Positions 41,952-52,906 are shown, numbered from the stretch's first letter. The stretch: DNA of 64,000 nt from Serratia plymuthica (GCF_018336935.1 NZ_CP068771.1:4712001-4776000); one strand, 5' to 3'. Notes: generated by a model from the letters alone, not told the origin. Translations and numbers: made by a program.

Positions 41952-42967
41952 TATGCCACCCCCACCTGATGCCAGGCTTGCTGCACTTTGTCCGCCACGG
42001 CGCGGTCAAAACGCTGCTGCGCATGTTTTACCGTGGTGCGGGCGAAAGTGGCGAAGTCGGCATCCTGCGGCAGCGCTTTGTCGCACAGCGTGTCATACCA
42101 GACGTAGCCGGCTTTCTCCCAGGCGAAGCCGCCGAGCGCGGTGGCCGCCAGATAGAAGGCACGGTTGGGGATGCCGGAGTTGAGGTGCACGCCGCCGTTG
42201 TCCTCTTTGGTCTGAATGTAATCCTTCATGTCGGCCGGTTGCGGATCTTTACCCAGCAGCGGATCGTCGTAGGCGGTGCCGGGCGCAGACATCGAGCGCA
42301 GGCCCTTGCCGTTGATGCCCTTGGCCAGCAGGCCCGCGCCAATCAGCCAGTCGGCCTTATCGGCGGTTTGCCGAAGGTGGAACTGTTTGACCAACGAACC
42401 GAATACGTCGGACATAGACTCATTGAGCGCGCCGGCCTGTTGGAAGTAAATCAACCCGGCTTCGCTTTCGGTTACGCCGTGCGCCAGTTCGTGGCCGACG
42501 ACATCGATAGCGATGGTAAAACGGTTGAAGATCTCGCCGTCACCGTCGCCGAATACCATTTGCTGACCATTCCAGAAGGCATTCTGATACTCATGGCCGT
42601 AGTGGACGCTGCCGGTCAACGGCAGGCCTTTGTTGTCCAGCGAATTGCGCTCAAACGCCTGCCAGAAGAAATCGTAGGTCACGCCGAGATAGTCATAGGC
42701 TTCGTCCACCGCCACGTCATGGTTGCTGGCCTGGCCCTCGTTGCGCACTTGCTTGCCGGGAAGCTGGGTGCCGTTTTGAGCGTCGTAGATATCGCGGATG
42801 ACTTTGCCGCTGCCAGCGGTTTTCGCGCCGGGCGCACGCAGCGGCTTGTTGCCGAGCAGGCTTTGGACGTGGTTCAGGGTGTGCAATGCGCAGTCGCGTT
42901 GCGGTACGCTGCCGTGTTCAATAATCCTGCGCAGCATATAAGGGGGGATGACTGAACGGGTTGGCAT
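41951..42967 (-). CDS. Protealysin, thermolysin-like M4 metalloprotease
   Basis: 338 residues. A short propeptide with the PPYMLRRI motif typical of the protealysin subgroup, then the zinc motif HELAH and the downstream Glu ligand in GALNESMSD. No classical signal peptide. Start 42967 is supported by AAGGAG six bases upstream and by the propeptide motif; the longer in-frame extension overlaps the LacI-type gene and is rejected. Protealysins of Serratia cleave actin and aid invasion. Confidence 0.92.
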   Translation of the reverse strand: MPTRSVIPPYMLRRIIEHGSVPQRDCALHTLNHVQSLLGNKPLRAPGAKTAGSGKVIRDIYDAQNGTQLPGKQVRNEGQASNHDVAVDEAYDYLGVTYDFFWQAFERNSLDNKGLPLTGSVHYGHEYQNAFWNGQQMVFGDGDGEIFNRFTIAIDVVGHELAHGVTESEAGLIYFQQAGALNESMSDVFGSLVKQFHLRQTADKADWLIGAGLLAKGINGKGLRSMSAPGTAYDDPLLGKDPQPADMKDYIQTKEDNGGVHLNSGIPNRAFYLAATALGGFAWEKAGYVWYDTLCDKALPQDADFATFARTTVKHAQQRFDRAVADKVQQAWHQVGVA

Positions 42968-43028
42968 GGTGGTTCTCCTTAGGCAAAAAATTACCTCGAC
43001 AAATGAATATCCCACCACCAAGTGTAGT

Positions 43029-44111
43029 TCAGACATCGTAAAGACGATGATCGTGGGTGCTGACCGCCGGGCTGGTCTTGTGCGGGCTGATGCGCTTGAC
43101 CGAGGCGCGTACCGCCAGTTTCCCGTGCAGCAGCAGGTTGCATGGCGGCGCATCGGCGCGCAGCATCCGGCGCTGCAACAGTTGGATCGCCTCATGGCCC
43201 AGTTCGTCTCGCGGCACATGCACCGAGGTGAGCGGCACATCATGAATTTCCGCCAGGTTAAAACCGTCGGTGCTCATGACCGAGATATCTGCCGGTACGT
43301 TCAGCCCCAGTTTGTTCAATGCCTTGACCGCGCCGACTGCCATATAGTCGCCCCCGGCGAGAATAGCCGTCGGCAACTGCGAACGCTGGCTGACCTGATC
43401 GATAAAGGTGGTCAGCGCCTGCTCGGCTTCTTCGCTGCCAAAGCCGGAGGTAGTAACCAGATGGCGGCCTTCGTCAAAGGCGATGTTGTGCTGCGCATAG
43501 GCCTGCCTGATGCCCGCCAGCCGCAGCTCCATGGTGTGTCGGCGCAGGCATTGCAGGTTCAGAATATGGCTGTGGCCCTGTTGGATCAGATAATTGGCGG
43601 AGAACTCGCCGATCAGCTGATGATCGGGGGAGACGCTGTCCAGCCGCATCTGGCGATCGGTACAGTTGATCAACACGCAGGGTTTGTGCAGCTCGGCGGC
43701 CAACTGGTGAATGTGCTCGTCGTCGATGCCGATAATCAGCGCCGCCTCGGTCTGCGGATCGCTCATTTTTTCCAGGAACAGCGCGCCGTCGCTGTGCTGC
43801 TCTTCAAGCCCGCAATAGCGGATGCGCACCTCATGTTCCGCCAGCGCGGCGGTGATTCCCTGGATCACCTTGTGATAAAAGATGTCGGTGCGCACGTCGA
43901 AGGCGCGCTGCGGGGCAAACACCATGACGTTGTTCAGCATCAGCCGGCCGTTGGACAGGCCTTGCAAGATGCCGTTCTGCTGGGCGCAGGCCAATACCTT
44001 GTGGCGCGCCTCGGCGCTGGTGTTGGCTTTGCCCGCGAGTACGCGTGAAACGGTGCTGATCGACAGCCCGGTTTGGCGGGCAATTTCCTGTATTTTCAGC
44101 TTTCCGTTCAT
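43029..44111 (-). CDS. LacI-family repressor
   Basis: 360 residues with an N-terminal helix-turn-helix (IQEIARQTGLSISTVSRVLAG, 7-27, including the hinge-proximal part) and a periplasmic-binding-protein-like sugar domain. Divergent from the MFS-GH31 pair, which is the probable target. The palindrome at 44136-44153 lies 25 bases from its own start, suggesting autoregulation as well. Confidence 0.9.
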   Translation of the reverse strand: MNGKLKIQEIARQTGLSISTVSRVLAGKANTSAEARHKVLACAQQNGILQGLSNGRLMLNNVMVFAPQRAFDVRTDIFYHKVIQGITAALAEHEVRIRYCGLEEQHSDGALFLEKMSDPQTEAALIIGIDDEHIHQLAAELHKPCVLINCTDRQMRLDSVSPDHQLIGEFSANYLIQQGHSHILNLQCLRRHTMELRLAGIRQAYAQHNIAFDEGRHLVTTSGFGSEEAEQALTTFIDQVSQRSQLPTAILAGGDYMAVGAVKALNKLGLNVPADISVMSTDGFNLAEIHDVPLTSVHVPRDELGHEAIQLLQRRMLRADAPPCNLLLHGKLAVRASVKRISPHKTSPAVSTHDHRLYDV

Positions 44112-44476
44112 TCTGTGATCTCCTTCAAATTTGCCGGTGAAAATATTTTCACCACGTTTTTTCAGCGTACTGTTTGGCTTGGGTCGCCATTATGGCGAGC
44201 TTTTAGGCTGCCTATGAAAATTTTTGCAAAAAACCACGTTTCGCTCACGCTCCCGGCTGGCTAGTCTGCATTGGTACACCAATTTTATAGACTTATCAGT
44301 CCAATTCACCGGCTGAATTATAAATAAAATGAAAATAAATCATGTGGTTGTCAGCGATGCGTGTGATTTTTCGTGATCGTTATCGCAAATTTTCGCAACC
44401 CATACCTTCGATACCAAAACGTGCCCTACCAAAAAGCGCGCTGTTTCACCGGGCAGCCGCCGTGGAGAGAAGACAG
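44112..44476. promoter_or_regulatory. Divergent promoter region, LacI-type repressor / MFS
   Basis: 365 bases of AT-rich non-coding DNA carrying the palindrome at 44136-44153 and A/T-rich promoter-like stretches near 44285-44345. The MFS gene has a long leader here. Confidence 0.5.
44136..44153. promoter_or_regulatory. Perfect 18-base palindrome, probable repressor operator
   Basis: GGTGAAAATATTTTCACC is fully self-complementary and close to the repressor start. LacI-family operators often have a CG centre; this one has TA, so the match is by symmetry and place only. Confidence 0.6.
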
Positions 44477-45784
44477 ATGAGTGTTGAAATTAATCAGACG
44501 GTCGCGCACAGCGGCCGCCGCAAGTTTAAATCGCTGCGTTGGTGGATGCTGGCGCTGTTTCTGCTCGGCGTTACGGTCAACTACATTACCCGTAACTCGC
44601 TGGGTATCCTGGCGCCGGAGCTGAAAACCAGCCTGAACATGACCACCGAGCAATATTCCTGGGTGGTGGCGTCATTCCAGCTGGCCTATACGGTATTTCA
44701 GCCGATCTGCGGCTGGCTGATCGATGTTATCGGCCTGAAGATGGGCTTTTTGATCTGCGCCAGCATCTGGGCGGTGGTGTGCATGCTGCACGCCGGGGCG
44801 GGGAGCTGGGTTCAGTTGGCGATCCTGCGCTTCTTCATGGGCGGGGCGGAAGCGGCGGCCACGCCGGGCAACGCCAAGGCGATTTCCGACTGGTTCCCGA
44901 AAAAGGAACGGCCGGTTGCTGCCGGCTGGGCGGGCGTCGGTTTTTCTATCGGCGCCATGCTGGCCCCGCCAATCATCGTCATTGCCCACGTCTCTTTTGG
45001 CTGGCAGGGTGCCTTCTTGTTCTCCGGCGCGTTGGCGTTGGTCTGGGTGGTACTGTGGTGGCTGTTCTACCACGAGCCGTCAAAACACCCCAATCTGAGC
45101 CAAAAAGAGTTGGATCTGATCCGCGAAGATAACGAGCCGGTATTGCCGAGGCTGCCGTTTTTAAAATCATTGGCAATCTTGTGTAAAAACAAAAAGTTCT
45201 ACGGCATCGCCATTCCGGCCTTTCTCGCCGAACCGGCCTGGGCGGTGTTCAGCTTCTGGGTGCCGCTGTACCTGGCTACCGAACGCGGCATGGATTTAAA
45301 GCACATCGCCATGTTTGCCTGGCTGCCGTTTTTGGCGGCGGATATCGGCAGCGTCGCCAGCGGTTATCTCACCACCCTGTACCGCAAATGGTTCGGCTGC
45401 AGCCGCGTCAACTCGGTGGTCGCCAGCTCGGTCACCGGCGCCTTCATGATGGTTTCGCTGGCGTTTGTCGCGGTGACCAAAGATCCCTATGTGGCGATCG
45501 CGTTGATCTCGATCGGCGGTTTCGGCCACCAGGTGATCTCCTGCATGCTCAGCGCGCTGGTGGTGGAGTCGTTCGATAAAAACCAGATGGCGACGGTCAA
45601 CGGCATGCGCGGCTCCAGTGCCTGGATCGCCAGTTTCCTGTTTACGCTGCTGATCGGTGCGGTTTCCGACACCGTCGGCTTCAACCCGCTGTTTATCGCC
45701 ATGGGCTTCTTCGATCTGATCGGCGCCCTGTTCCTGATTGCCTTGATCGCCGAGCGCGGCGGTAAAAAAACACTGAATAGTTAA
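44477..45784 (+). CDS. MFS transporter, hexuronate/anion symporter (ExuT-like) type
   Basis: 435 residues with 12 predicted helices and ExuT/GudP-family motifs (NYITRNSLGILAPELK, GGAEAAATPGNAKAISDWFP). Start 44477 has GGAGAGA upstream and gives the family-like N-terminus; the longer in-frame reading has no ribosome site. The gene lies 11 bases before a GH31 glycosidase, so it likely imports the glycoside or uronate that enzyme splits. Confidence 0.85.
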   Translation: MSVEINQTVAHSGRRKFKSLRWWMLALFLLGVTVNYITRNSLGILAPELKTSLNMTTEQYSWVVASFQLAYTVFQPICGWLIDVIGLKMGFLICASIWAVVCMLHAGAGSWVQLAILRFFMGGAEAAATPGNAKAISDWFPKKERPVAAGWAGVGFSIGAMLAPPIIVIAHVSFGWQGAFLFSGALALVWVVLWWLFYHEPSKHPNLSQKELDLIREDNEPVLPRLPFLKSLAILCKNKKFYGIAIPAFLAEPAWAVFSFWVPLYLATERGMDLKHIAMFAWLPFLAADIGSVASGYLTTLYRKWFGCSRVNSVVASSVTGAFMMVSLAFVAVTKDPYVAIALISIGGFGHQVISCMLSALVVESFDKNQMATVNGMRGSSAWIASFLFTLLIGAVSDTVGFNPLFIAMGFFDLIGALFLIALIAERGGKKTLNS

Positions 45785-45795
45785 GTTGGATGCCT

Positions 45796-48162
45796 ATGAA
45801 AACGTTAAAAAAATGGACGCTGGCAGGCGAGTATGCCGACCGCGTTGAATTGCTGGTCGACGAGCGCCACCTGTTCTGCCTGTACGTGCTGGAAGACAAC
45901 CTGTTCCGCGTGCTGATCAAACGCAACGGCGAGCTGGCGCTGGACCGCACCTGGAGCATTGCGCCGCAGGCCGACGTGCCCTGGGAAGGGCGCGATCGCC
46001 TGAGCGTCGCCGGTTTTAGCCTGCCGGGTTATCAACTGCAACAGCATGAGGATCGATTGGTGGTGACCGGCGCCGCGCTGCGCGTTACCGTGCACCAGCC
46101 GCTGTGGCTGGAGTGGGAACACCGCAATGCCGCCGGTGAATGGCGGCCGCTGGCGGCCGACCGGCCAACCAGCGCCTACCTGCTCAATCCGCAGGGTGAC
46201 GGCGTGGCGCACTACCAGCGCCGCTTTGCCGGCGAACGCTATTATGGCCTGGGCGAGAAGGCCGGCGATCTGGAGCGCAGCGGCCGCCGCTTCGAAATGC
46301 GCAATCTGGATGCGATGGGCTACAACGCCGCCAGCACCGATCCGCTGTACAAGCATGTGCCCTTCACCATCACCCGCGGTGCAGAGGCCAGTTTTGGGCT
46401 GTTTTACGACAACCTGAGCAGCTGCTGGCTGGATTTGGGCAACGAGATCGACAATTACCATTTGGCCTACCGCCGTTATCAGGCCGAGGCGGGGGATCTC
46501 GATTATTACCTGTTCCTGGGGCCGCAGGTGCTGGACGTGACCAAAGCCTTTGTGCGCCTCACCGGCAAGACCCACTTCGGGCCGAAATGGAGCCTCGGGT
46601 ACAGCGGTTCGACCATGCATTACACCGACGCGCCGGACGCCCAGCAGCAGTTGCAACAGTTCATCGCATTGTGCAAGCAGCACGATATTCCTTGCGACTC
46701 GTTCCAGCTGTCTTCGGGTTACACCTCGATCGGCAACAAGCGCTACGTGTTCAACTGGAATTACGACAAGGTGCCGCAGCCGAAGTTGCTGAGCCAGGCG
46801 TTCCACGCCGCCGGGCTGAAGCTGGCGGCCAACATCAAACCCTGCCTGTTGCAGGATCATCCGCAGTACCGGCAGGCGGCGGAGCAGGGGCTGTTTATCC
46901 GCGATTCGGAAAGCGACCAGCCGGAGCGCTCCAGCTTTTGGGACGACGAAGGTTCGCACCTCGATTTCACCAACCCGGCGACGGTGCGTTGGTGGCAGCA
47001 GGGCGTCACTCAGCAACTGCTGGAGATGGGCATAGATTCGACCTGGAACGACAACAACGAATACGAAGTGTGGGACGCAGAAGCGCGCTGCCAGGGTTTT
47101 GGCCGGCCGATCGCCATCAAGCATATCCGCCCGGTAATGCCGTTGCTGATGATGCGCGCTTCGATGGAAGCCCAGCAGCGCTTCGCGCCCGACCTGCGGC
47201 CGTACCTGATCTCCCGTTCCGGCTGTGCCGGCATGCAGCGCTACGTGCAGACCTGGAGCGGCGACAACCGCACCAACTGGCAAACCCTGCGCTACAACAT
47301 CCGCATGGGGTTGGGCATGAGCCTGTCCGGGTTGTATAACCTGGGGCACGACGTCGGCGGTTTTTCCGGCGACAAACCGGACGCCGAACTGCTGGTGCGC
47401 TGGGTGCAAAACGGCGTGATGCACCCGCGTTTCACCATTCACTCCTGGAACGACGACGCGACGGTTAACGAGCCGTGGATGTATCCGGCCGCCACGCCGG
47501 CCGTCCGCGAGGCGATCAACCTGCGCTATCGCCTGATGCCCTATTTCTACACCCTGCTGTGGCAGGCCAGCGCCGACGACGAGCCGATGTTGCGCCCGAC
47601 CTTCCTCGATCACGAGCATGATGAACGCACGCTGAACGAAACCGATGATTTTATGATCGGCCGCGATTTGCTGGTGGCCAGCGTGGTGGAGCAGGGGCAG
47701 CGTGCGCGTTCGGTCTATCTGCCGGATAACGGCGAAGGCTGGTACTGCTTCCACAGCGGCCAGTGGTTCAGCGGTGGCCAGACGGTGGTGCTGGATGCAC
47801 CGCTGGAGCGTCTGCCGCTGTTGGTGCGCGCCGGGGCGGCGTTGCCGCTGTCATCTCGCCTGGCGCACGTCGACGTTGCCGCCGACGATCGGCGCGAGTT
47901 GCAACTGTACCCGTTTAAAGGCTGTGGCAGCGCTTCTGGGCTGTTGTTCGAAGACGACGGGGAAAGTTATGGCTGGCAGCAGGGCAACGCGCTGTGGCTG
48001 CGCTGGGAGATGCACAGCGATAATCGGCGCGTCATGCTGAACGTCACCACCGAAGGGCAGTTCAAACCGGCCTGGCGGACGCTGACGGTCAGCCTGCCTG
48101 CCGGAGAAACGCGGGAACTGTGGATCAACGGTGAGCCGGGCGAGAGTTTTACGTTGGAATAG
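45796..48162 (+). CDS. Glycoside hydrolase family 31 (alpha-glucosidase/xylosidase type)
   Basis: 788 residues. N-terminal beta-sandwich, then a catalytic barrel with the nucleophile in STWNDNNEYE (Asp about 419) and the acid/base in TWSGDN (Asp about 490), both typical of GH31. No signal peptide, so cytoplasmic, fitting an imported substrate. ATG 45796 has TTGGA at good distance; 45790 is the alternative. Substrate unknown. Confidence 0.87.
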   Translation: MKTLKKWTLAGEYADRVELLVDERHLFCLYVLEDNLFRVLIKRNGELALDRTWSIAPQADVPWEGRDRLSVAGFSLPGYQLQQHEDRLVVTGAALRVTVHQPLWLEWEHRNAAGEWRPLAADRPTSAYLLNPQGDGVAHYQRRFAGERYYGLGEKAGDLERSGRRFEMRNLDAMGYNAASTDPLYKHVPFTITRGAEASFGLFYDNLSSCWLDLGNEIDNYHLAYRRYQAEAGDLDYYLFLGPQVLDVTKAFVRLTGKTHFGPKWSLGYSGSTMHYTDAPDAQQQLQQFIALCKQHDIPCDSFQLSSGYTSIGNKRYVFNWNYDKVPQPKLLSQAFHAAGLKLAANIKPCLLQDHPQYRQAAEQGLFIRDSESDQPERSSFWDDEGSHLDFTNPATVRWWQQGVTQQLLEMGIDSTWNDNNEYEVWDAEARCQGFGRPIAIKHIRPVMPLLMMRASMEAQQRFAPDLRPYLISRSGCAGMQRYVQTWSGDNRTNWQTLRYNIRMGLGMSLSGLYNLGHDVGGFSGDKPDAELLVRWVQNGVMHPRFTIHSWNDDATVNEPWMYPAATPAVREAINLRYRLMPYFYTLLWQASADDEPMLRPTFLDHEHDERTLNETDDFMIGRDLLVASVVEQGQRARSVYLPDNGEGWYCFHSGQWFSGGQTVVLDAPLERLPLLVRAGAALPLSSRLAHVDVAADDRRELQLYPFKGCGSASGLLFEDDGESYGWQQGNALWLRWEMHSDNRRVMLNVTTEGQFKPAWRTLTVSLPAGETRELWINGEPGESFTLE

Positions 48163-48167
48163 GGCGT

Positions 48168-49544
48168 TTATGGGGCCGCGCGCTTCTTGCGCGGCTTCTT
48201 GGCGACGATGACGGTTTTCACTTCGCTTTCCACCCAGCCATCCTGCAGGCGGGTTTTCAGCAGTTCGCCGACCTGCGCCTGTTTGGTGGTTTTCAGCAAT
48301 TCGCCGCGCGGGGTTTGCGTCACGCTGTAGCCGCGCGCCAGCGTCGCCAGCGGGCTGACCGCTTCGAGCTGGCTGCAGGCCACCCCGAAACGCTGGCGGT
48401 AAGCGTTGAGCCGGCGCTCCAGCGCCTGCTGCAAACGGTATTCCTGTTGCTGCACGCGTTGCTGGTAGCGGTGAATGCGCGCCTGCGGCTGCACCTGCGC
48501 CAAACGCTGTTGCACCCGATCGCTGCGGCGTGAAGACAGGCGCAGCTGATTTTGCATGCCGTCTTCCAACCGGCGTTGCAGCTTGAACAACAGCGTTTGC
48601 TGGCGCGCCAGGCGCAGATGCGGATGCTGCTGTTGCAAACGGTGGTTGATGCGGGTGAACTGCTGCTGACGCTGGGCCAGATAGTAATCCATCGCCATTT
48701 CCATCCGCTGCTGCTGGGATTGCAACTGACGCAGCAGCTCCAGCTGATTGCGGCTGACCAGTTCGGCGGCGGCGGAAGGGGTTGGCGCCCGCAGATCCGC
48801 GACAAAGTCGGCAATGGTGACGTCGGTTTCATGGCCGACGGCGCTGACGATCGGAATGCGGCTGGCGAATATCGCCCGCGCTACGCGTTCGTCGTTAAAA
48901 CTCCACAGGTCTTCCAGCGAGCCGCCGCCACGGCCGACGATCAGCACGTCGCATTCGTCGCGGCGGTTGGCCGTTTCGATGGCGCGTACGATCTGCAATG
49001 GCGCTTCCGCGCCCTGCACCGAGGTCGGGTAGATAACGATGGGCAGCGAAGGATCGCGCCGTTGCAGCACCTGCAACACATCGTGCAGCGCCGCGCCGCT
49101 GGCGGAGGTGATCACCCCGACGCGTTTGGCCGGGCTGGGCAGCGGTTGCTTGAACTGTTGGTCGAACAGGCCTTCGGCGCTCAGGCGCTGTTTCAGTTGA
49201 TCGAATTGCTGTTGCAGCAGGCCGTCGCCGGCGGGTTGCATGCTTTCGGCAATCAGCTGATAGTCGCCGCGCGGTTCATACAGCGTGATGCTGGCGCGAA
49301 CCAACACTTGCTGGCCGTTTTGCGGGCGGAAGGTGGTGCGGCGGTTGCTGTTGCGGAACATCGCACAACGCACCTGCGCGCGGTCGTCTTTCAGCGTGAA
49401 ATACCAGTGGCCGGAAGCGGGTTGAGAGAAGTTGGAGATCTCGGCGGAGAGCCAAATCTGGCCCATTTCCATTTCCAGCAGCTGTCGAACCGTCTGATTC
49501 AGGCGGCTTACGGTAAAAATAGACGGCGAGACAGGTAGCGACAT
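48168..49544 (-). CDS. xseA: Exonuclease VII large subunit
   Basis: 458 residues from [20 protein letters not shown], which matches the family N-terminus; an upstream in-frame start at 49574 is less likely. OB-fold, catalytic domain with [12 protein letters not shown], then a long Gln-rich coiled coil. Convergent with the GH31 gene and divergent from guaB. Confidence 0.96.
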   Translation of the reverse strand: MSLPVSPSIFTVSRLNQTVRQLLEMEMGQIWLSAEISNFSQPASGHWYFTLKDDRAQVRCAMFRNSNRRTTFRPQNGQQVLVRASITLYEPRGDYQLIAESMQPAGDGLLQQQFDQLKQRLSAEGLFDQQFKQPLPSPAKRVGVITSASGAALHDVLQVLQRRDPSLPIVIYPTSVQGAEAPLQIVRAIETANRRDECDVLIVGRGGGSLEDLWSFNDERVARAIFASRIPIVSAVGHETDVTIADFVADLRAPTPSAAAELVSRNQLELLRQLQSQQQRMEMAMDYYLAQRQQQFTRINHRLQQQHPHLRLARQQTLLFKLQRRLEDGMQNQLRLSSRRSDRVQQRLAQVQPQARIHRYQQRVQQQEYRLQQALERRLNAYRQRFGVACSQLEAVSPLATLARGYSVTQTPRGELLKTTKQAQVGELLKTRLQDGWVESEVKTVIVAKKPRKKRAAP

Positions 49545-49636
49545 GTGACCCAGATCAAATTCCAAAACAACCACTTAATTGGTCGATACTACAGGGCTGA
49601 AAAAGGTAATCAAGAGTTTTTGTGAGAAAGTGCTGG

Positions 49637-49652
49637 AGGCAACCGATTACGC
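49637..49652. promoter_or_regulatory. PurR box upstream of guaBA
   Basis: AGGCAACCGATTACGC fits 15 of the 16 positions of the PurR consensus (counting its free positions as matches). It lies just before a TATAAT box, so a bound repressor would block the polymerase. guaBA is a known PurR target. Confidence 0.75.
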
Positions 49653-49656
49653 TCTG

Positions 49657-49662
49657 TATAAT
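49657..49662 (+). promoter_or_regulatory. guaB -10 box
   Basis: TATAAT, about 53 bases before the guaB ATG and five bases after the PurR box. Confidence 0.6.
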
Positions 49663-49714
49663 GCCGCGGCAATATTTTATCTTTTTCACAGCCCACTCTG
49701 GTGAGATATTGCCC

Positions 49715-51178
49715 ATGCTACGTATCGCGAAAGAAGCACTAACGTTTGACGACGTTCTCCTGGTTCCAGCTCACTCTACGGTTCTGCCTAATACCGCTGA
49801 GCTCGGCACCCAATTGACCAAAACTATCCACCTGAATATCCCTATGCTGTCCGCAGCCATGGATACCGTAACCGAAGCTGGCCTGGCCATTGCGCTGGCG
49901 CAGGAAGGCGGCCTGGGCTTCATTCACAAAAACATGTCTATCGAGCGTCAGGCTGAAGAAGTCCGCCGCGTGAAAAAACATGAAAGCGGCGTAGTGACCG
50001 ACCCGCAATCCGTAACCCCCTCCACCACGCTGAAAGAAGTGAAAGAACTGACCGCGCGTAACGGCTTTGCCGGCTACCCGGTAGTGACCGAAGAGAACGA
50101 ACTGGTCGGTATCATCACCGGCCGTGACGTGCGCTTCGTGACCGATCTGAACCAGCCTGTTACCGCCGTGATGACGCCGAAAGAGCGCCTGGTCACGGTG
50201 AAAGAGGGTGAAGCGCGTGAAGTCGTGCTGCAAAGAATGCATGAAAAACGCGTTGAGAAAGCGCTGGTGGTGGACGACAACTTCCATCTGCTGGGCATGA
50301 TCACCGTAAAAGACTTCCAGAAGGCGGAGCGCAAGCCAAACGCCTGTAAGGACGAGCATGGCCGCCTGCGCGTTGGCGCTGCGGTTGGCGCCGGTGCCGG
50401 CAACGAAGAGCGCGTTGACGCGTTGGTCGCTGCAGGCGTTGACGTACTCCTGATCGACTCCTCCCACGGCCATTCCGAAGGCGTATTGCAGCGCATTCGC
50501 GAAACCCGCGCCAAATACCCGGATCTGCAGATCGTTGGCGGCAACGTCGCCACGGCCTCCGGCGCCAAAGCGCTGGCAGACGCCGGCGTGAGCGCGGTGA
50601 AAGTGGGTATCGGCCCTGGCTCCATCTGTACCACCCGCATCGTGACCGGCGTGGGCGTACCGCAGATCACCGCTATCGCCGACGCGGTTGAAGCGCTGGA
50701 AGGCACCGGCATTCCGGTTATCGCCGACGGCGGCATCCGCTTCTCCGGCGACATCGCCAAAGCCATCGCGGCCGGCGCATCTTGCGTGATGGTCGGCTCC
50801 ATGCTGGCGGGCACCGAAGAATCGCCGGGCGAAATCGAGCTGTACCAGGGCCGTTCGTTCAAGTCCTACCGTGGTATGGGCTCGCTGGGCGCCATGTCCA
50901 AAGGCTCTTCCGACCGTTACTTCCAGACCGATAACGCCGCCGACAAACTGGTGCCGGAAGGTATCGAAGGCCGCGTGGCTTACAAAGGCATGCTGAAAGC
51001 GATCGTGCACCAGCAAATGGGCGGTCTGCGCTCTTGCATGGGCCTGACCGGTTGCGCCACCATCGACGAGCTGCGCACCAAGGCTGAATTTGTGCGCATC
51101 AGCGGCGCCGGCATTCAGGAAAGCCACGTGCATGACGTGACCATCACCAAAGAGTCACCGAACTACCGCATGGGTTAA
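49715..51178 (+). CDS. guaB: IMP dehydrogenase
   Basis: 487 residues from [20 protein letters not shown]. Barrel domain interrupted by two CBS domains (about 95-205); catalytic cysteine in GPGSICTTR. Converts IMP to XMP. The upstream in-frame extension covers the promoter and is rejected. Confidence 0.99.
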   Translation: MLRIAKEALTFDDVLLVPAHSTVLPNTAELGTQLTKTIHLNIPMLSAAMDTVTEAGLAIALAQEGGLGFIHKNMSIERQAEEVRRVKKHESGVVTDPQSVTPSTTLKEVKELTARNGFAGYPVVTEENELVGIITGRDVRFVTDLNQPVTAVMTPKERLVTVKEGEAREVVLQRMHEKRVEKALVVDDNFHLLGMITVKDFQKAERKPNACKDEHGRLRVGAAVGAGAGNEERVDALVAAGVDVLLIDSSHGHSEGVLQRIRETRAKYPDLQIVGGNVATASGAKALADAGVSAVKVGIGPGSICTTRIVTGVGVPQITAIADAVEALEGTGIPVIADGGIRFSGDIAKAIAAGASCVMVGSMLAGTEESPGEIELYQGRSFKSYRGMGSLGAMSKGSSDRYFQTDNAADKLVPEGIEGRVAYKGMLKAIVHQQMGGLRSCMGLTGCATIDELRTKAEFVRISGAGIQESHVHDVTITKESPNYRMG

Positions 51179-51186
51179 TGCTTGAC

Positions 51187-51204
51187 CCTCTCCTGCGGGA
51201 GAGG
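51187..51204. repeat. Hairpin between guaB and guaA
   Basis: CCTCTCC-TGCG-GGAGAGG, followed by GCCGGGGTGGGGG. This type of intergenic hairpin is common in proteobacteria; it may modulate guaA expression. Confidence 0.55.
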
Positions 51205-51281
51205 CCGGGGTGGGGGGCTTGGCTCCTCGCCCCGAAACCTTATTTTTCGCTCTTTTTCTCTGTTGCTGGAATTCGCCTCAC

Positions 51282-52859
51282 ATGACAAATAATATCCATA
51301 AGCATCGCATCCTTATTCTGGATTTTGGTTCGCAATACACCCAACTGGTAGCACGCCGCGTGCGCGAAATCGGCGTTTACTGTGAGCTGTGGGCCTGGGA
51401 CGTTAGCGAAGAGCAAATCCGCGAATTCAATCCAAGCGGCATCATCCTTTCCGGCGGCCCGGAGAGCACCACCGAACATAACAGCCCGCGTGCGCCAGAG
51501 TACGTGTTCACCGCAGGTGTACCGGTACTGGGCGTATGCTACGGCATGCAGACCATGGCGATGCAGCTGGGCGGCCATGTGCAGGGTTCCAACGAGCGCG
51601 AGTTCGGCTATGCGCAGGTGGAAGTGACCACCGACAGCGCGCTGGTTCGCGGCATCGAAGACGCCCTCAGTTCTGCCGGCAAACCGCTGCTGGACGTGTG
51701 GATGAGCCACGGCGACAAAGTGACCGCCATTCCTTCGGACTTCGTGACCGTCGCCAGCACCGATACCTGCCCGTTCGCCATTATGGCCAACGAAGAAAAA
51801 CGCTTCTACGGCGTGCAGTTCCACCCGGAAGTGACCCACACCCGTCAGGGCCAGCGCATGCTGGAGCGTTTCGTGCTGGATATCTGCCAGTGTGAAGCCC
51901 TGTGGACGCCTGCGACCATCATTGAAGATGCGGTTGAGCGTATCCGCGAGCAAGTGGGCGAAGATCACGTGATCCTCGGCCTGTCCGGCGGCGTGGATTC
52001 TTCCGTTACCGCCATGCTGCTGCACCGCGCCATCGGCAAACGCCTGACCTGCGTGTTCGTCGACAACGGCCTGCTGCGCCTGAACGAAGCCGACCAGGTG
52101 CTGGAAATGTTCGGCGACCACTTCGGCCTGAACATCGTGCACGTCGCGGCGGAAAACCGCTTCCTGAGCGCGCTGGCCGGCGTTGACGAACCTGAAGCCA
52201 AGCGCAAGATCATCGGCCGCGTCTTCGTTGAAGTGTTCGACGAAGAAGCCTGCAAGCAAGACGCAGTGAAATGGCTGGCGCAAGGCACCATCTATCCGGA
52301 CGTGATCGAATCCGCCGCTTCCGCCACCGGCAAAGCGCACGTGATCAAGTCGCACCACAACGTGGGCGGCCTGCCGAAAGAGATGAAGCTGGGCCTGGTC
52401 GAGCCGCTGAAAGAGCTGTTCAAAGACGAAGTGCGCAAAATCGGTCTGGAGTTGGGCCTGCCGTACGACATGCTCTACCGCCACCCGTTCCCGGGGCCAG
52501 GTCTGGGCGTGCGCGTGCTGGGCGAAGTGAAGAAAGAGTACTGCGACTTGCTGCGCCGTGCCGACGCCATCTTCATCGAAGAGCTGCATAAAGCCGACCT
52601 GTACAACAAGGTCAGCCAGGCGTTCACCGTATTCCTGCCGGTGCGTTCGGTCGGCGTGATGGGCGACGGCCGTAAATACGACTGGGTTGTTTCACTGCGC
52701 GCAGTGGAAACCATCGACTTTATGACCGCGCATTGGGCGCACCTGCCGTACGATTTCCTCGGCCGCGTCTCCAACCGCATCATCAACGAAGTGGACGGCA
52801 TTTCCCGCGTAGTTTACGACATCAGCGGCAAGCCACCGGCTACGATTGAGTGGGAATGA
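51282..52859 (+). CDS. guaA: GMP synthase (glutamine-hydrolysing)
   Basis: 525 residues. N-terminal glutamine amidotransferase with Cys86 in GVCYGMQ, then the ATP pyrophosphatase loop SGGVDSS and dimerisation domain. The C-terminus PPATIEWE is intact although a mobile element starts just after it, so insertion restored the reading frame. XMP to GMP. Confidence 0.99.
   Translation: MTNNIHKHRILILDFGSQYTQLVARRVREIGVYCELWAWDVSEEQIREFNPSGIILSGGPESTTEHNSPRAPEYVFTAGVPVLGVCYGMQTMAMQLGGHVQGSNEREFGYAQVEVTTDSALVRGIEDALSSAGKPLLDVWMSHGDKVTAIPSDFVTVASTDTCPFAIMANEEKRFYGVQFHPEVTHTRQGQRMLERFVLDICQCEALWTPATIIEDAVERIREQVGEDHVILGLSGGVDSSVTAMLLHRAIGKRLTCVFVDNGLLRLNEADQVLEMFGDHFGLNIVHVAAENRFLSALAGVDEPEAKRKIIGRVFVEVFDEEACKQDAVKWLAQGTIYPDVIESAASATGKAHVIKSHHNVGGLPKEMKLGLVEPLKELFKDEVRKIGLELGLPYDMLYRHPFPGPGLGVRVLGEVKKEYCDLLRRADAIFIEELHKADLYNKVSQAFTVFLPVRSVGVMGDGRKYDWVVSLRAVETIDFMTAHWAHLPYDFLGRVSNRIINEVDGISRVVYDISGKPPATIEWE
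52835..52859. other. Probable left attachment site (attL) in the guaA 3' end
   Basis: The end of guaA is a known integration hotspot. The integrase gene begins 306 bases downstream and the composition shifts to AT-rich directly after the guaA terminator. The exact core is unknown. No second copy of the GATTGAGTGGGAATGA stretch was found in the remaining 11 kb, so the right end must lie outside the window. Confidence 0.5.
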
Positions 52860-52906
52860 TTTCGCGTCTGGCAACAGCCTGCACGTAAAAGCAGTAAAGT
52901 ACCTCT

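Noticed and set aside
45805..47754. A 649-codon minus-strand frame opposite the GH31 gene
   Set aside because: Shadow of the real coding frame; no family resemblance and no ribosome site.
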